From contig NZ_BCRG01000009.1 in the NCBI RefSeq assembly GCF_001552475.1, positions 81,731 to 145,730 of the forward strand: a stretch of DNA of 64,000 nucleotides. Direction: 5' to 3'. Positions 1 to 8,526 of the stretch are shown one piece after another. The stretch is from Microbacterium oleivorans NBRC 103075 (lineage in GTDB: Bacteria > Actinomycetota > Actinomycetes > Actinomycetales > Microbacteriaceae). A program made the position numbers and the translations under genes. The notes beneath the pieces are model-generated. The model made no database searches, was not told the DNA's origin, and was given only the letters and a program-made list of their open reading frames with translations. Numbering within the stretch: the stretch's first letter is position 1; every line of letters starts with the position of its first letter.

Positions 1-14
1 GTGTGTCGAATCCG

Positions 15-1661
15 TCATGAGGCGTCGTCCTGCGGCAGGGCGGGCAGCCGGAGAACGGCCGCGACCCCGTGGCCGGCGTCTGAGGTGAGAGTGACGTCGC
101 CGCCGTTGCGTCGGGCGAGATCGCGCGCGCTGCCGAGCCCGAGCCCGAGTCCGCCCGAACCTCGCCCTTCGGCTTCGGGGCCGCGGTAGAACCGGTCGAA
201 AGCGTGCTGGAGCGTACCGGCGGACATGCCCGGCCCGTCGTCGGTGACGGTGATCCAGATCTGATCGGCAACGCGTGCGGCGCTGATGATGACGGTGCCG
301 TTCTCTGCGAAGGTGACGGCGTTCGAGACGAGGCTCGACAGGGCCCGCTCGACATCGGGTTCATGGGCGCGGGCGATGAGCCCGGTGGGCGTGGCGACGA
401 TCGCGGCGTGGCGGGCCGTTGCGTCGGCGGCGTGAGCGGCGCGAACCCGGATGATCACTGCGTCGATGGCGACGGCGTCCGTCGTGCCGGGGGTGCGGGC
501 TTCGATGAGTCCGTCGATCAGGGTGGTCAGCCGATCTGCTCCTCGCCGCACCTTGGTGAGCCACCCACGCTGCTTGTCGTCGAGGTCGGTGTCGAGCAGC
601 AAATCGGTGTAGCCGAGGATGTTCGTCAGAGGGGTGCGCAGCTCGTGGCTGGTGGTCGTCGCGAAGTCCTCGCGCTGACGCTGCAACTCGAGCTGCGCGC
701 CGAGGGCTGCCACCCGGGCACGTTCGGCTTGCCCCATCTCCTCGGCGGCGGTGAGCGCGAGGGCGGCGTGGGTCCGGCTCTCGTACCTGGCCACCGATAC
801 GAGCAGGGTGAAGACGCCGACGGTGCTCATGAAGATCACGAGGGTGACGGGCGACGCGCGCGGAGCGGCGAGGTCGAACCCGAAAGCGCCGCCGGCGGTG
901 AGGGTGAACAGCAGCGCAGCGATGCAGATGAGAAGCGACTGCCAGAGGGCGGTCCGCAGGGGGAAGCGCAGGCACCCGCCGGCGAGCACGGCGAAGACGA
1001 GGAAGCTGAGGTTCGCCGCCCCGCCCGGCCCGAAGGTGAGGAAGAGCGTGGCGAGCGCGACGACCGCGTGCACCGCGAGCTCGACGACCTGCGGCATCCG
1101 GGCTTCGCGCGGCGGGAGGACAGCCAGCGCGCCGATCAGGATGATGGCCGAGCTGTGGGAGGCGAAGGCGACGATCGCGATGGGGAGGAACGACGCTCCC
1201 GCGAGTAGAGACGCAGCCGCGGCGATGGTCACCCCGAGGACGGCCGATGCCGCGAGGGATGCCGCGACGAAGTGAACGGCGCGGGTGAGGGTCGTCAGGC
1301 GGAAGCCATCGACGTCGCGCCCGAGCACTCCGAGGAACACGGCGATCTCGATGGTGTTGCACAGCCCGTACAACAGCGCCACCGGCCAGGGTCTGCCGGC
1401 GAGGGCGTTGCTCGTCGACGTGGCGATGAGGGTCGCGACCAGAGCCCACCGTCGCTCGCCTCGTTGCGCGCGCAGCGCGAACCACGTCGATGCCCCCGCA
1501 GCAGGCCACCACCAGGCGATGGAGAAGCCGGGGGCCTGCAGAGCGAGGCCCACCAGGCCGAGCGCGGCGATGACGATCGGGGTGGCTGTCCAGAACACCC
1601 ACCGTCGCGTGCGCGACGACGGCGGGGGAGGAGTGTTCCCCGCTGCGGTGGGTGTCGTCAC
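15..1661 (-). CDS. MASE1-domain sensor histidine kinase
   Basis: Membrane histidine kinase of 548 aa. The N-terminal half (about residues 20-300) is a run of hydrophobic helices with the AWWWPAAGAS signature of MASE1-type sensor domains. A HisKA segment follows, with the phosphoacceptor in TTSHELRTPLTNILGY, then a HATPase_c domain with an N box (SLVSNAVTFAENG), a DDGPGM G1 box and a GLGLGLGSARDLA G2 box. I chose the GTG that starts VTTPTAAGN because a TACGGT box lies 6 nt upstream; longer reading frames would run into the divergent response-regulator gene. The likely partner is that regulator, since the two share a 90-nt divergent promoter region. The ligand is unknown. Confidence 0.85.
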   Translation of the reverse strand: MTTPTAAGNTPPPPSSRTRRWVFWTATPIVIAALGLVGLALQAPGFSIAWWWPAAGASTWFALRAQRGERRWALVATLIATSTSNALAGRPWPVALLYGLCNTIEIAVFLGVLGRDVDGFRLTTLTRAVHFVAASLAASAVLGVTIAAAASLLAGASFLPIAIVAFASHSSAIILIGALAVLPPREARMPQVVELAVHAVVALATLFLTFGPGGAANLSFLVFAVLAGGCLRFPLRTALWQSLLICIAALLFTLTAGGAFGFDLAAPRASPVTLVIFMSTVGVFTLLVSVARYESRTHAALALTAAEEMGQAERARVAALGAQLELQRQREDFATTTSHELRTPLTNILGYTDLLLDTDLDDKQRGWLTKVRRGADRLTTLIDGLIEARTPGTTDAVAIDAVIIRVRAAHAADATARHAAIVATPTGLIARAHEPDVERALSSLVSNAVTFAENGTVIISAARVADQIWITVTDDGPGMSAGTLQHAFDRFYRGPEAEGRGSGGLGLGLGSARDLARRNGGDVTLTSDAGHGVAAVLRLPALPQDDAS

Positions 1662-1667
1662 GCGTAC

Positions 1668-1673
1668 ACCGTA
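1668..1673 (-). promoter_or_regulatory. -10 box of leaderless histidine kinase promoter
   Basis: On the minus strand TACGGT is followed by 6 nt and then the GTG start of the histidine kinase. The box sits in a short GTAC-ACC-GTAC dyad (1665-1675). No convincing -35 box is seen. The spacing matches other apparently leaderless genes in this window. Confidence 0.45.
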
Positions 1674-1750
1674 CAGCGCGTGCATGTCGCGTGTAGTCTC
1701 AAGCCAATGTCGATCTGTCGATCGGCTCGTCACACCCGGAGGGGGCCGAC

Positions 1751-2119
1751 ATGGCACGAGTCCTGGTGGTGGAAGACGATGTCGACGTCGCCTCGTTGTT
1801 GAACCATGTGCTGTCGAGTGTCGGTCACGAGGTAGCAGTGGCTCACGATGGTGGCGTCGGCCTCGAAGTGGCGTACGAGCAGCATCCCGACATGGTCATC
1901 GTGGATTGGATGATGCCCATCAAAACGGGCATCGAGGTCTGTTCGACTCTGCGCGCCGATCCTGACTTCTCGGCGACGCGCATCATGATGCTGACGGCCC
2001 GGTCGTCGCCGCAGGACGTCGCGCAGGCGAAGGCAGCGGGCGTCGACGATTACGTCGTGAAGCCGTTCACGCCGCGCCAGCTGCGCGAGCGCGTGGCCTC
2101 CCTCCTCGCGGCGAGCTGA
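1751..2119 (+). CDS. Single-domain response regulator (CheY-like)
   Basis: A 122-aa receiver domain with no output domain. Acidic pocket D9/D10, phosphoacceptor D52 (VIVDWMMP), T82 (MLTAR) and K104 (VVKPF) are all present, so it should be phosphorylatable. A strong ribosome binding site (GGAGGGGG) lies about 6 nt before the ATG. It is transcribed divergently from the MASE1 histidine kinase, its likely phosphodonor, and converges on the sensor-kinase gene that follows, the two stop codons being 1 nt apart. Without an output domain it must act by protein contact or phosphorelay; targets are not visible here. Confidence 0.9.
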   Translation: MARVLVVEDDVDVASLLNHVLSSVGHEVAVAHDGGVGLEVAYEQHPDMVIVDWMMPIKTGIEVCSTLRADPDFSATRIMMLTARSSPQDVAQAKAAGVDDYVVKPFTPRQLRERVASLLAAS

Positions 2120-2120
2120 G

Positions 2121-3824
2121 TCAGCTCGTCGCCACGTTCGCGGTCGGGATCGCGAACGCTCCTTCGAGGATGACGCGATCGCCCTGCTGACGCACGGTCG
2201 TGCCGTCGCCGCGCGTTCCAATGCCGGTCACGCGCCCGTTGTCGGCAGGTCCGACGACGGCGAGGATGCCGGGACTCGCGACGCGGACGTGGAGGCGGTC
2301 GCCGCGGCGGCCGATCTCGATCTCCGCCCACCGGGCGCCGGAGTGTTTGACGGCGTTCACGAGTCCCTCGTTGACCAGACTGCTGACCGCGTCGCCGAGG
2401 GCGGCCCGAGTGAGGGCGTCGCGGGCATCGGCATTGATGGCGAGCGACACGCCCATGACGACCGACCAGGCCCGGACGAGGTCGTCGATGTCTTCGGGCT
2501 CGTCCTCCCCGTCGATGTCGTCGCTGCGGACGTCATCGAGGATGTCGTCGGTCTGCGCCCGGAAGGTCTCGATCACCTCGGGCTCGGGGACGTTCTCGTC
2601 CACGTGTGCGGCGAGGATGACGCATCGTCCTTGCAGCCGCCCGTGCAGCAGGTCGGTCGCACGGTCGAGCGGTGCCTGCGAGGCGTCGACCTCCGCGGCG
2701 AGCCGCCGAGCCGACCCGAGGAGCACCGTCGTCGCGCGCTGCTCTTCGGCGTGCGCGCGTCGGTACACGTCGACGCACAGGCTGATGATGACGGCGATGA
2801 GGGGGACGCCCGCCAGGGGGACGAGTCCGAGCGATCCGACGTCCGGAATGAGCGCGAAGGTGAGCCCCATGACCGCGACGCCCACTGCCAGCCACGTGGC
2901 GAAAAAGAGGCTGCCGCGCAGGCGTGGCCTCAGTCGGCGCGTGGAGCGGATGAGGGCCCACGCGGCCAGATCGAGGGCGGCGTTCACGACGACCGCGGTG
3001 AGCACGACCGACAGGCCGCCGTGTGTGAGCGCGAAAGGAAGCGTCGCCGCCAGGTAGGTGAGTCCGACGGTGAGCGGCGGTGTCGTGCCCAGGCGGCCGA
3101 GGAACGGCATCCGCTCGGTCGGGCCGACGCGCACGGCGTGGAGGGAGTCGGGTGCGGGAGCAGTGCGCAGCCCGTTGAGGGCATGGGATGCCGCCCGCAC
3201 GCGATCTGCGTAGCCCCGGACAGCCTCGAAGTCGAGCGGCCGTGACAGCAGCTGGTCTCGTGCGGCGCGAAGGTCATCGACGAGGCGGTGACGTGTGCGG
3301 GTGGCTTCGTTCTGCAGGCGGCAGACCTCGGCGATGCCCGCACGCATCTGCGCCGCCGCGAGCTGCAGTCGCGCCGTCGTGGCGTGAAGCTGCCGTTGAT
3401 AGGTGATGGTGAGGGCGCACACCGTGAACACGGCGAGGCACGTGATCAGGTTGGTGACGATGCGGCTCGCCCAGTTCGTGCCGGTCGAGGTGGCGAACAG
3501 GAGTGTGCTGACGGCGTCGTTGACGAACGGGCGGATGCCGGCGATCGCGACGATCGTCCCGATGACGGCGGCCGCGCGTGCGGCGGGACGATCGAGGCTG
3601 CGCTCTGCCCACGTCCCGATGAAGCCGATGACGATGAGAGGGAGCGAGCCGAGGGCGGCGACGGTGACGCCGCGCAGGTATCCCTCGAACGACGCATCGC
3701 CGACGCTGGGAACGCTGAGCAGCACTCCGACCGCGATCGCGAGGACCAGAGACCATCGAGTGAAGTACCGGCCGCTGACGAAAGTTGCCCCCAGGGCGCG
3801 CCAGACCCGGCCCGCGCGCAGCAT
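2121..3824 (-). CDS. Divergent DesK/NarX-like membrane sensor kinase
   Basis: A 567-aa membrane protein. Two groups of transmembrane helices (about residues 22-140 and 245-350) flank a helical, probably coiled-coil, cytoplasmic stretch (about 145-225). The C-terminal part has LLHGRLQGRC around H394, which resembles the HisKA_3 phosphoacceptor motif (LHDxxxQ), and an N-box-like NEGLVNAVKHS typical of NarL-family kinases. The usual DxGxG ATP-lid box is degenerate (RVASPG), so catalytic activity is uncertain. I placed the start at MLRAG because its ATG overlaps the stop codon of the preceding gene (TGATG), implying translational coupling; the frame extends 12 codons further upstream. A paralogue with the same motif lies at 31887-33725. 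No DNA-binding response regulator is adjacent. Confidence 0.65.
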   Translation of the reverse strand: MLRAGRVWRALGATFVSGRYFTRWSLVLAIAVGVLLSVPSVGDASFEGYLRGVTVAALGSLPLIVIGFIGTWAERSLDRPAARAAAVIGTIVAIAGIRPFVNDAVSTLLFATSTGTNWASRIVTNLITCLAVFTVCALTITYQRQLHATTARLQLAAAQMRAGIAEVCRLQNEATRTRHRLVDDLRAARDQLLSRPLDFEAVRGYADRVRAASHALNGLRTAPAPDSLHAVRVGPTERMPFLGRLGTTPPLTVGLTYLAATLPFALTHGGLSVVLTAVVVNAALDLAAWALIRSTRRLRPRLRGSLFFATWLAVGVAVMGLTFALIPDVGSLGLVPLAGVPLIAVIISLCVDVYRRAHAEEQRATTVLLGSARRLAAEVDASQAPLDRATDLLHGRLQGRCVILAAHVDENVPEPEVIETFRAQTDDILDDVRSDDIDGEDEPEDIDDLVRAWSVVMGVSLAINADARDALTRAALGDAVSSLVNEGLVNAVKHSGARWAEIEIGRRGDRLHVRVASPGILAVVGPADNGRVTGIGTRGDGTTVRQQGDRVILEGAFAIPTANVATS

Positions 3825-4699
3825 CAGCGCGCCGTGCTGATCAGCTCGTCTCCCGCCCACACCCTGATTGTGTCGGCTGTGAGGGCGAGCGCGACAGGGC
3901 CTGTGGCATCCCCGTCGAGGCAGTCGAGCGGAACGGTGTCGGGCGCGAGGGTGGTGAGTTGGATGCCGTCACAGTCGGGTGACGCGGTGGCGGCGACGAT
4001 CTGATCTTCGAGCACGTCGAGGGCAGCGACGTCGGTGCCGATCTCGGTGGTCGTGCCGTCGACGGTAGCGTATGCGGTGCCGTCGCAGATGAAGGCGACG
4101 GTGTCGCGGGAGGCGCGAAGGCCCCAGGGCTGTGCGCAGGGTGCGTCGGTGGCGTCGCCGTCGATGATGACGCTCGCTCCGTCGAGATAGGTGGACTGGG
4201 CGAGGAGGTCGTCGTAGGGCGACCAGAAAGTGCCTTCGGTGAAGGTGCGGAGGGCCTGGGTCTCGCAGTCGTCGCCCATGTCGGCGACGAGGTCGGCCTC
4301 GGTCTCGGCGAACGGGATCAGGTCGCGCACCTGAGCGATGTCACGGTAGGTGGGGGTCACGTCGACCCAGGTGTCGCCGTCGTCGTCGGATCGTTCGATG
4401 ACGGGTGCCGTGCCGTCGCAGGCCCCCGCTGTCGCGCGCCACATGTTGTCGGTGCCGACCGCGAGGAATCGTTCCTTCGCGGCGGGGGGTGTCAGAGCGA
4501 TCGCGCTCGCCGAGGGGGTGGGTGACGGAGAAGGGAGTTCGATCGAGGGTGCTGGCTGCGCCGCTCGGTCGGGGGCCTCACCCTGCCCGCGCTGCAGCGC
4601 GAGGACGACGAGAGCCCCGACAGCGACGGTGAGCGCGACGACGAGGATTGCGACGACGATCGCGGGCATCCCGCGGCGAACCGGCGACCGGCGTGCCAT
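3824..4699 (-). CDS. Membrane-anchored extracytoplasmic protein with a BNR/Asp-box repeat
   Basis: A 291-aa protein with one N-terminal transmembrane helix (about residues 12-35), a Pro/Ser-rich linker (about 48-66) and an extracytoplasmic domain. The stretch SDDDGDTW matches the Asp-box (S-x-D-x-G-x-T-W) found in beta-propeller repeats of sialidase and photosystem-stability-factor families; only one clear copy is seen. Six cysteines in the outer domain could form disulfides. It lies 3 nt after the BY-kinase gene and overlaps the sensor-kinase gene by one base, so it may be an envelope or polysaccharide sensor working with them. That role is inference; no enzymatic residues are recognised. 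Confidence 0.6.
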   Translation of the reverse strand: MARRSPVRRGMPAIVVAILVVALTVAVGALVVLALQRGQGEAPDRAAQPAPSIELPSPSPTPSASAIALTPPAAKERFLAVGTDNMWRATAGACDGTAPVIERSDDDGDTWVDVTPTYRDIAQVRDLIPFAETEADLVADMGDDCETQALRTFTEGTFWSPYDDLLAQSTYLDGASVIIDGDATDAPCAQPWGLRASRDTVAFICDGTAYATVDGTTTEIGTDVAALDVLEDQIVAATASPDCDGIQLTTLAPDTVPLDCLDGDATGPVALALTADTIRVWAGDELISTAR

Positions 4700-4702
4700 C
4701 GG

Positions 4703-6202
4703 TCAGCGTGAGGTGACGTCGCCCGCGCCCCGCGCATCGCGTCGCGAGTCGAAGCCGAGATCACCGATGACGGGGGTGGTGTCGGGGACGACGGCGACGG
4801 GCGTCTTGCGCTTGCGCCCGCGCGCGGCCTTCGGCTGCTCCACCGCATAGCCGTACCCGTAGCCGTACCCATAGCCGTTGTAGTACGAGTCGGGACCGCG
4901 GGTGGGGACCATCGACATGACGAATCCGGCAACCCGTGCACCGACCGTGCTCAGCGCTTCGACGGCGCCTTCGAGCTGGTGCTTCGTGACCTTGCCGGCC
5001 GACGCGACCAGGATCGCACCGCTCGTGCCGCGAGCGAGGATGGCGGCGTCGGTCACGGGGAGCAGCGGGGGAGCGTCGCAGAGGACGACGTCGAAGTCGC
5101 GCTCGAGCACCTCGAGGAGGGTGGCCATCTGCTTCGACCCGAGCAGCTCGCTCGGGTTGGGCGGAATCTTGCCCGCGGGCAGGACGAACAGGCTGCGGCC
5201 GCCCCAGGGAAGCATGACGTCGCCGACGCGGACGCGCCCGATGAGCACGTCGGTGAGGCCGACACCGCCCTCCATACCGAGGTACTCGGCAACCTTCGGC
5301 TTGCGCAGATCGGTGTCGAGAAGAGCAACCTTCTTGCCGGCGTCGGCGAGAGCGATTGCGAGGTTGATGGTCGTCGTCGACTTGCCTTCGCTCGGCACCG
5401 AGCTGGTGACCACGAAGCTCGCCCGTCCGCCCATGTCGAGGAACTGCAGGTTGGTGCGCAGCGCGCGGAACGACTCGGCCCGGGGGCTGAGCGGATCGGC
5501 GTGCACGATGAGCGGACGCTCCTTCGCCTTCGCGTCGTAGGCGATGGCGCCCAGTGAGGGAGCGGAGGTGATCTGCTCTGCGTCGCGCGGGGTGCGAACC
5601 TTGTTGTCGAGAACCGTGCGGAGGACGGCGAGACCGATGCCCAGCGCGAGCCCGATGAGCGTGCCGAGCGCGAGGTTGAGGGGGACGTTAGGGCTGGCTG
5701 GGGAAAGCGCTGGTTGCGCGTCCTGAACCCTGGTCAGCCGAACAGGGCTGCTGCCGTCAGCCGCCTCAGGCTCGATCTCCGGAACGGCGGACGCGAGGCT
5801 TCCTGCGATTGCGTTCGCGATCCTGGCAGCCCGGACTGCGTCCGGATCCGTCACCGTAATTCCGATGAGCGTCGAGTTAAGGGGGGCTGCGACCGAGATC
5901 CGATCGGCAAGCTGTGTGGCGTCTTCCCCTAGGTTCAATTCAGCGATCACCCTGTTGAGCACGATAGGCGTCTTTGCCACACCGACGTACGTATTGATGC
6001 GGGCTTGGGTGAACGTTGATCCCTGCTGCAGTTCGAGCGCACTACCGCCGGTCTGTGTAGAGACGAAGACCGTACTCGTGGATTCGTACACAGGGGTCCG
6101 GGTAAGAGAGAACGCCGCGGCGCCACCGAGCCCGACCAGAGTAAGAACAACTATCACTAGCCAGTTCTTGCGCAGGACTCGGATGTAATCGGTGAGCTCC
6201 AT
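4703..6202 (-). CDS. Wzz/BY-kinase polysaccharide co-polymerase (capsular tyrosine autokinase)
   Basis: A 499-aa fusion of a Wzz chain-length domain (two TM helices at about 15-33 and 175-195) with a cytoplasmic bacterial tyrosine kinase. Walker A is at VPSEGKST (269-276), Walker A' at ALLDTDLRKP (about 293-302), and Walker B at VVLCDAPP (about 372-379). The tail is unusual: a YYNGYGYGYGYGYGY run (about 440-452), which would be the autophosphorylated tyrosine cluster. Such proteins control chain length and export in Wzy-dependent EPS systems, and the flippase, glycosyltransferase and polymerase genes are nearby. The MELTDY start is supported by GAGAGG about 5 nt upstream; a start six codons earlier lacks this. 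The low-molecular-weight phosphatase at 47831 is a candidate antagonist (inference). Confidence 0.9.
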   Translation of the reverse strand: MELTDYIRVLRKNWLVIVVLTLVGLGGAAAFSLTRTPVYESTSTVFVSTQTGGSALELQQGSTFTQARINTYVGVAKTPIVLNRVIAELNLGEDATQLADRISVAAPLNSTLIGITVTDPDAVRAARIANAIAGSLASAVPEIEPEAADGSSPVRLTRVQDAQPALSPASPNVPLNLALGTLIGLALGIGLAVLRTVLDNKVRTPRDAEQITSAPSLGAIAYDAKAKERPLIVHADPLSPRAESFRALRTNLQFLDMGGRASFVVTSSVPSEGKSTTTINLAIALADAGKKVALLDTDLRKPKVAEYLGMEGGVGLTDVLIGRVRVGDVMLPWGGRSLFVLPAGKIPPNPSELLGSKQMATLLEVLERDFDVVLCDAPPLLPVTDAAILARGTSGAILVASAGKVTKHQLEGAVEALSTVGARVAGFVMSMVPTRGPDSYYNGYGYGYGYGYAVEQPKAARGRKRKTPVAVVPDTTPVIGDLGFDSRRDARGAGDVTSR

Positions 6203-6306
6203 GGTGCCTCTCGTTATCACGCCTCGAGCGGCGCCCCCGTCAGTTCAATCATCCTGCCACACGCCCGATGTCGAACAGATGACGAGGCGGTAGCCACAAT
6301 GCTCAA

Positions 6307-7326
6307 CTAGGCCGCAGCAAGCGACGTCAATAGTTGAGTCAATCCGCTGCGCGCTCGTTCTCGCGCATCGTCCAGGCTCTCCCGGGCTGCCACGTGACGG
6401 CTGAGCGGGTCAACTTCCTGCAGGGTTTCAACCCTGGGTACGCCGAATTCATCAGCGAAAGCAGTGACCTTTGCCGATTTCCCGACCGCCACCATGGGCG
6501 TTCCCGACAAGAGTGCCATGTAGAGGGCGTGCATTCGAGAAGCCACCAGGAGTCTCGATCTCGCTATCGTGCCGTACGCGTCTTGCCAGGTGGCCGGACC
6601 AGCGATCGAAGCCGCAAATTCTGGAATCCTGGCGCGCGCCGCGTCCGGCAAGTCGTCGAGCCCACCGCCCTGAGACATCCTCAAGAGTGCAACCTCTCGC
6701 CCAGCGGCGATCTTCTCGATGACGCGGGCGTTCAGCTGGTCCACGTCTCTAAAGTTCATCGCGAAACTGACGAGCTCGGGGGACCGATCGGCCTGTGGCG
6801 GCAGGGCGCCCTCGAGGAGGCAAGCGTCCGCCGCGAGGTACCCGCGTCCGTGCAGGTTCCTACGCACTCGTTCAAGTGATCGCGAGTCTCGAACCCATAC
6901 CGCCGCCCCCCTGACGCCGGTGCTGAGCAGCAGACGCGGGATGGTGCGCTCCACGGGATCGCATCCCACCCCGAAGTACCCGAGCGGAGTCCTGCGCGCG
7001 GCTGCCACGACGCGGGTTGCTGCAACAAGGCGTGGAAGGCCTCCGATCAAAGAGGATCGGTTATCGTCCTGCAGCATTGTTCCGCCACCAACGATTACCG
7101 CATCCATCTCCCCGACAAATCGGGAGAGGTCTCCGAGTCCGGTTAGTTGACGTCGCGATGCACCATCGGTCCTCACCTCGCCAAAATCGACGGCGACGGC
7201 GTGATGACCGCGGGTCGCGATGGCGGCTGCGAGGACATCCGTAAGGAATGCGTCGCCGAGATTAATCGCATTCCCGTCTTCGCCTGTCCTGTCCGCGGAG
7301 ATGATCCCGATGTTCAACTTATTCAT
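6307..7326 (-). CDS. Polysaccharide pyruvyl transferase family protein
   Basis: A 339-aa protein of the CsaB/WcaK/AmsJ type, which adds ketal-linked pyruvate to a sugar of an exopolysaccharide or secondary cell-wall polymer using phosphoenolpyruvate. Family features are the NLGDAFLTDVL start, the GGGTMLQDD loop (about residues 79-87) and the C-terminal SRMHALYMALLSGTPMVAV, with a conserved His. The frame extends far upstream but MNKLNIG is the right start: its ATG overlaps the flippase stop codon (ATGA). About 100 nt separate it from the BY-kinase gene. Base composition is visibly lower in GC than the rml genes, as is common for EPS genes. Confidence 0.8.
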   Translation of the reverse strand: MNKLNIGIISADRTGEDGNAINLGDAFLTDVLAAAIATRGHHAVAVDFGEVRTDGASRRQLTGLGDLSRFVGEMDAVIVGGGTMLQDDNRSSLIGGLPRLVAATRVVAAARRTPLGYFGVGCDPVERTIPRLLLSTGVRGAAVWVRDSRSLERVRRNLHGRGYLAADACLLEGALPPQADRSPELVSFAMNFRDVDQLNARVIEKIAAGREVALLRMSQGGGLDDLPDAARARIPEFAASIAGPATWQDAYGTIARSRLLVASRMHALYMALLSGTPMVAVGKSAKVTAFADEFGVPRVETLQEVDPLSRHVAARESLDDARERARSGLTQLLTSLAAA

Positions 7327-8495
7327 GGTGCCTTTCGGTGCGCAGCTCGGATCGCAAGAATCAGTCCGCCACCGAGCACTGCCTCGCTGGCAAGCATGCT
7401 GACGGGGGCCCCGGGGGCGCCAACCAGGGGGAGAAGAACCAAGCTGCTGGCAACAGCCACGAAGCCGGCGCAGAGCGACACGGTGATCTTTGATCGCACG
7501 CCGCCCAGAGCGAGGGTGAGGGCGGACAAGAGGTAGTTGCCGAACTTGGCGGGCACCGTGCAAGCCATCAGTGAAAGGACCAGCAGGGGCGTCAAGTTCT
7601 GATCGAACAGAATCTCGAGGGGCGTGCGTGCGACGACAATGGCGGCGCCAAGAAGGAGGCCACCACCAGCGAACACAGCCCACCACACGAACCAAAATTG
7701 TGGTGACATCCGGCGAATGCGAGGCAAGAGCTGTTGCGAAGCGACCGCCGGAGCAATCTCCATCGGCTGGATGACCCGCAATATCACCGAGAGAACGGCA
7801 ACGGCCTCTACAGGCAGCATCCAGGTCGCCAGCAGGTAAGGGGTTTGGGAGTAGAGCCCGCTCAGCGCTCCAGCCACTCCATATTGCAGAACTGAGCGAA
7901 TACGCGGGGTGGCCTCCGAATCGACCAACGGTGTTCGTTTCGCCAGAACCAGCATTGTCAGCAGAACCGCGAGTGAAGCGATCGGCAAAATGGCCACGAA
8001 GTAGATCGATCCAGCGAGCAGCCCGCCGCCGACGACCGCGAGTTTGGCGACCGCTGATAGTCCGTCTCCGGCCGCGAATCCCAGGTCATCGCCCTGGCGA
8101 AGTCGCACCGAGCGGGCGACTCTCGTCACAGAGTCGATGCCCTGGGTTGCAGCAAGGCTGCCGACGATCAAAAGACCATGCATGTGGTCGGCCCACGGCA
8201 ACGCGAGCAATGAAAACAGCGTCGCGGCCACTAACCCGCCTGCGGAGAGAACGAGTTGGATGCGAAGCGCGAGCGCGAGAATCCGTCTGCCGACCGCGTC
8301 GGACGCGAGAAGGTATGTCGCTGCTCCAGAGTCGGTGAAAACGCCGAAGGCCGCGACGACGCTGAAGGCGGCGATGAATGACGGGCGAATTTCCTGACCG
8401 ACGAGTTGCGCACCCACGACCATGACGAGCAGCTGTACGAGCCGCAGCAAGACCGAACTCGTCAGAGGCGCCAGTAACCGAGCGATTTTCTTCAT
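7323..8495 (-). CDS. Putative polysaccharide flippase (Wzx/MATE-like)
   Basis: A 390-aa polytopic membrane protein with roughly ten to twelve hydrophobic helices and the N-terminal layout of polysaccharide-biosynthesis flippases (positively charged start, then SSVLLRLVQLLVMVVGAQLVGQ). It would move lipid-linked repeat units across the membrane. At 390 aa it is shorter than typical Wzx proteins (about 420-500). It lies between the glycosyltransferase and pyruvyl-transferase genes and overlaps the latter by 4 nt. GC content is low for this genome. Family assignment rests on topology and context; no single diagnostic motif is seen. Confidence 0.7.
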   Translation of the reverse strand: MKKIARLLAPLTSSVLLRLVQLLVMVVGAQLVGQEIRPSFIAAFSVVAAFGVFTDSGAATYLLASDAVGRRILALALRIQLVLSAGGLVAATLFSLLALPWADHMHGLLIVGSLAATQGIDSVTRVARSVRLRQGDDLGFAAGDGLSAVAKLAVVGGGLLAGSIYFVAILPIASLAVLLTMLVLAKRTPLVDSEATPRIRSVLQYGVAGALSGLYSQTPYLLATWMLPVEAVAVLSVILRVIQPMEIAPAVASQQLLPRIRRMSPQFWFVWWAVFAGGGLLLGAAIVVARTPLEILFDQNLTPLLVLSLMACTVPAKFGNYLLSALTLALGGVRSKITVSLCAGFVAVASSLVLLPLVGAPGAPVSMLASEAVLGGGLILAIRAAHRKAP

Positions 8496-8526
8496 TTGCG
8501 TTTCATGCGCCTTGATCCGAGAGTTC

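Noticed and set aside
2112..2128. Palindrome CGAGCTGAGTCAGCTCG at the converging ends of the response regulator and sensor kinase
   Set aside because: Arms abut with a single central base, so a stable terminator loop cannot form without opening the stem; not called as a terminator.
4849..4883. Possible short CRISPR-like or tandem DNA repeat
   Set aside because: It is in-frame coding sequence for the Tyr-Gly tail; no spacers.
4703..6220. Longer BY-kinase start (MITRGTMELT)
   Set aside because: The inner ATG has a ribosome binding site (GAGAGG) at good spacing; the outer one would include that site in the coding region.
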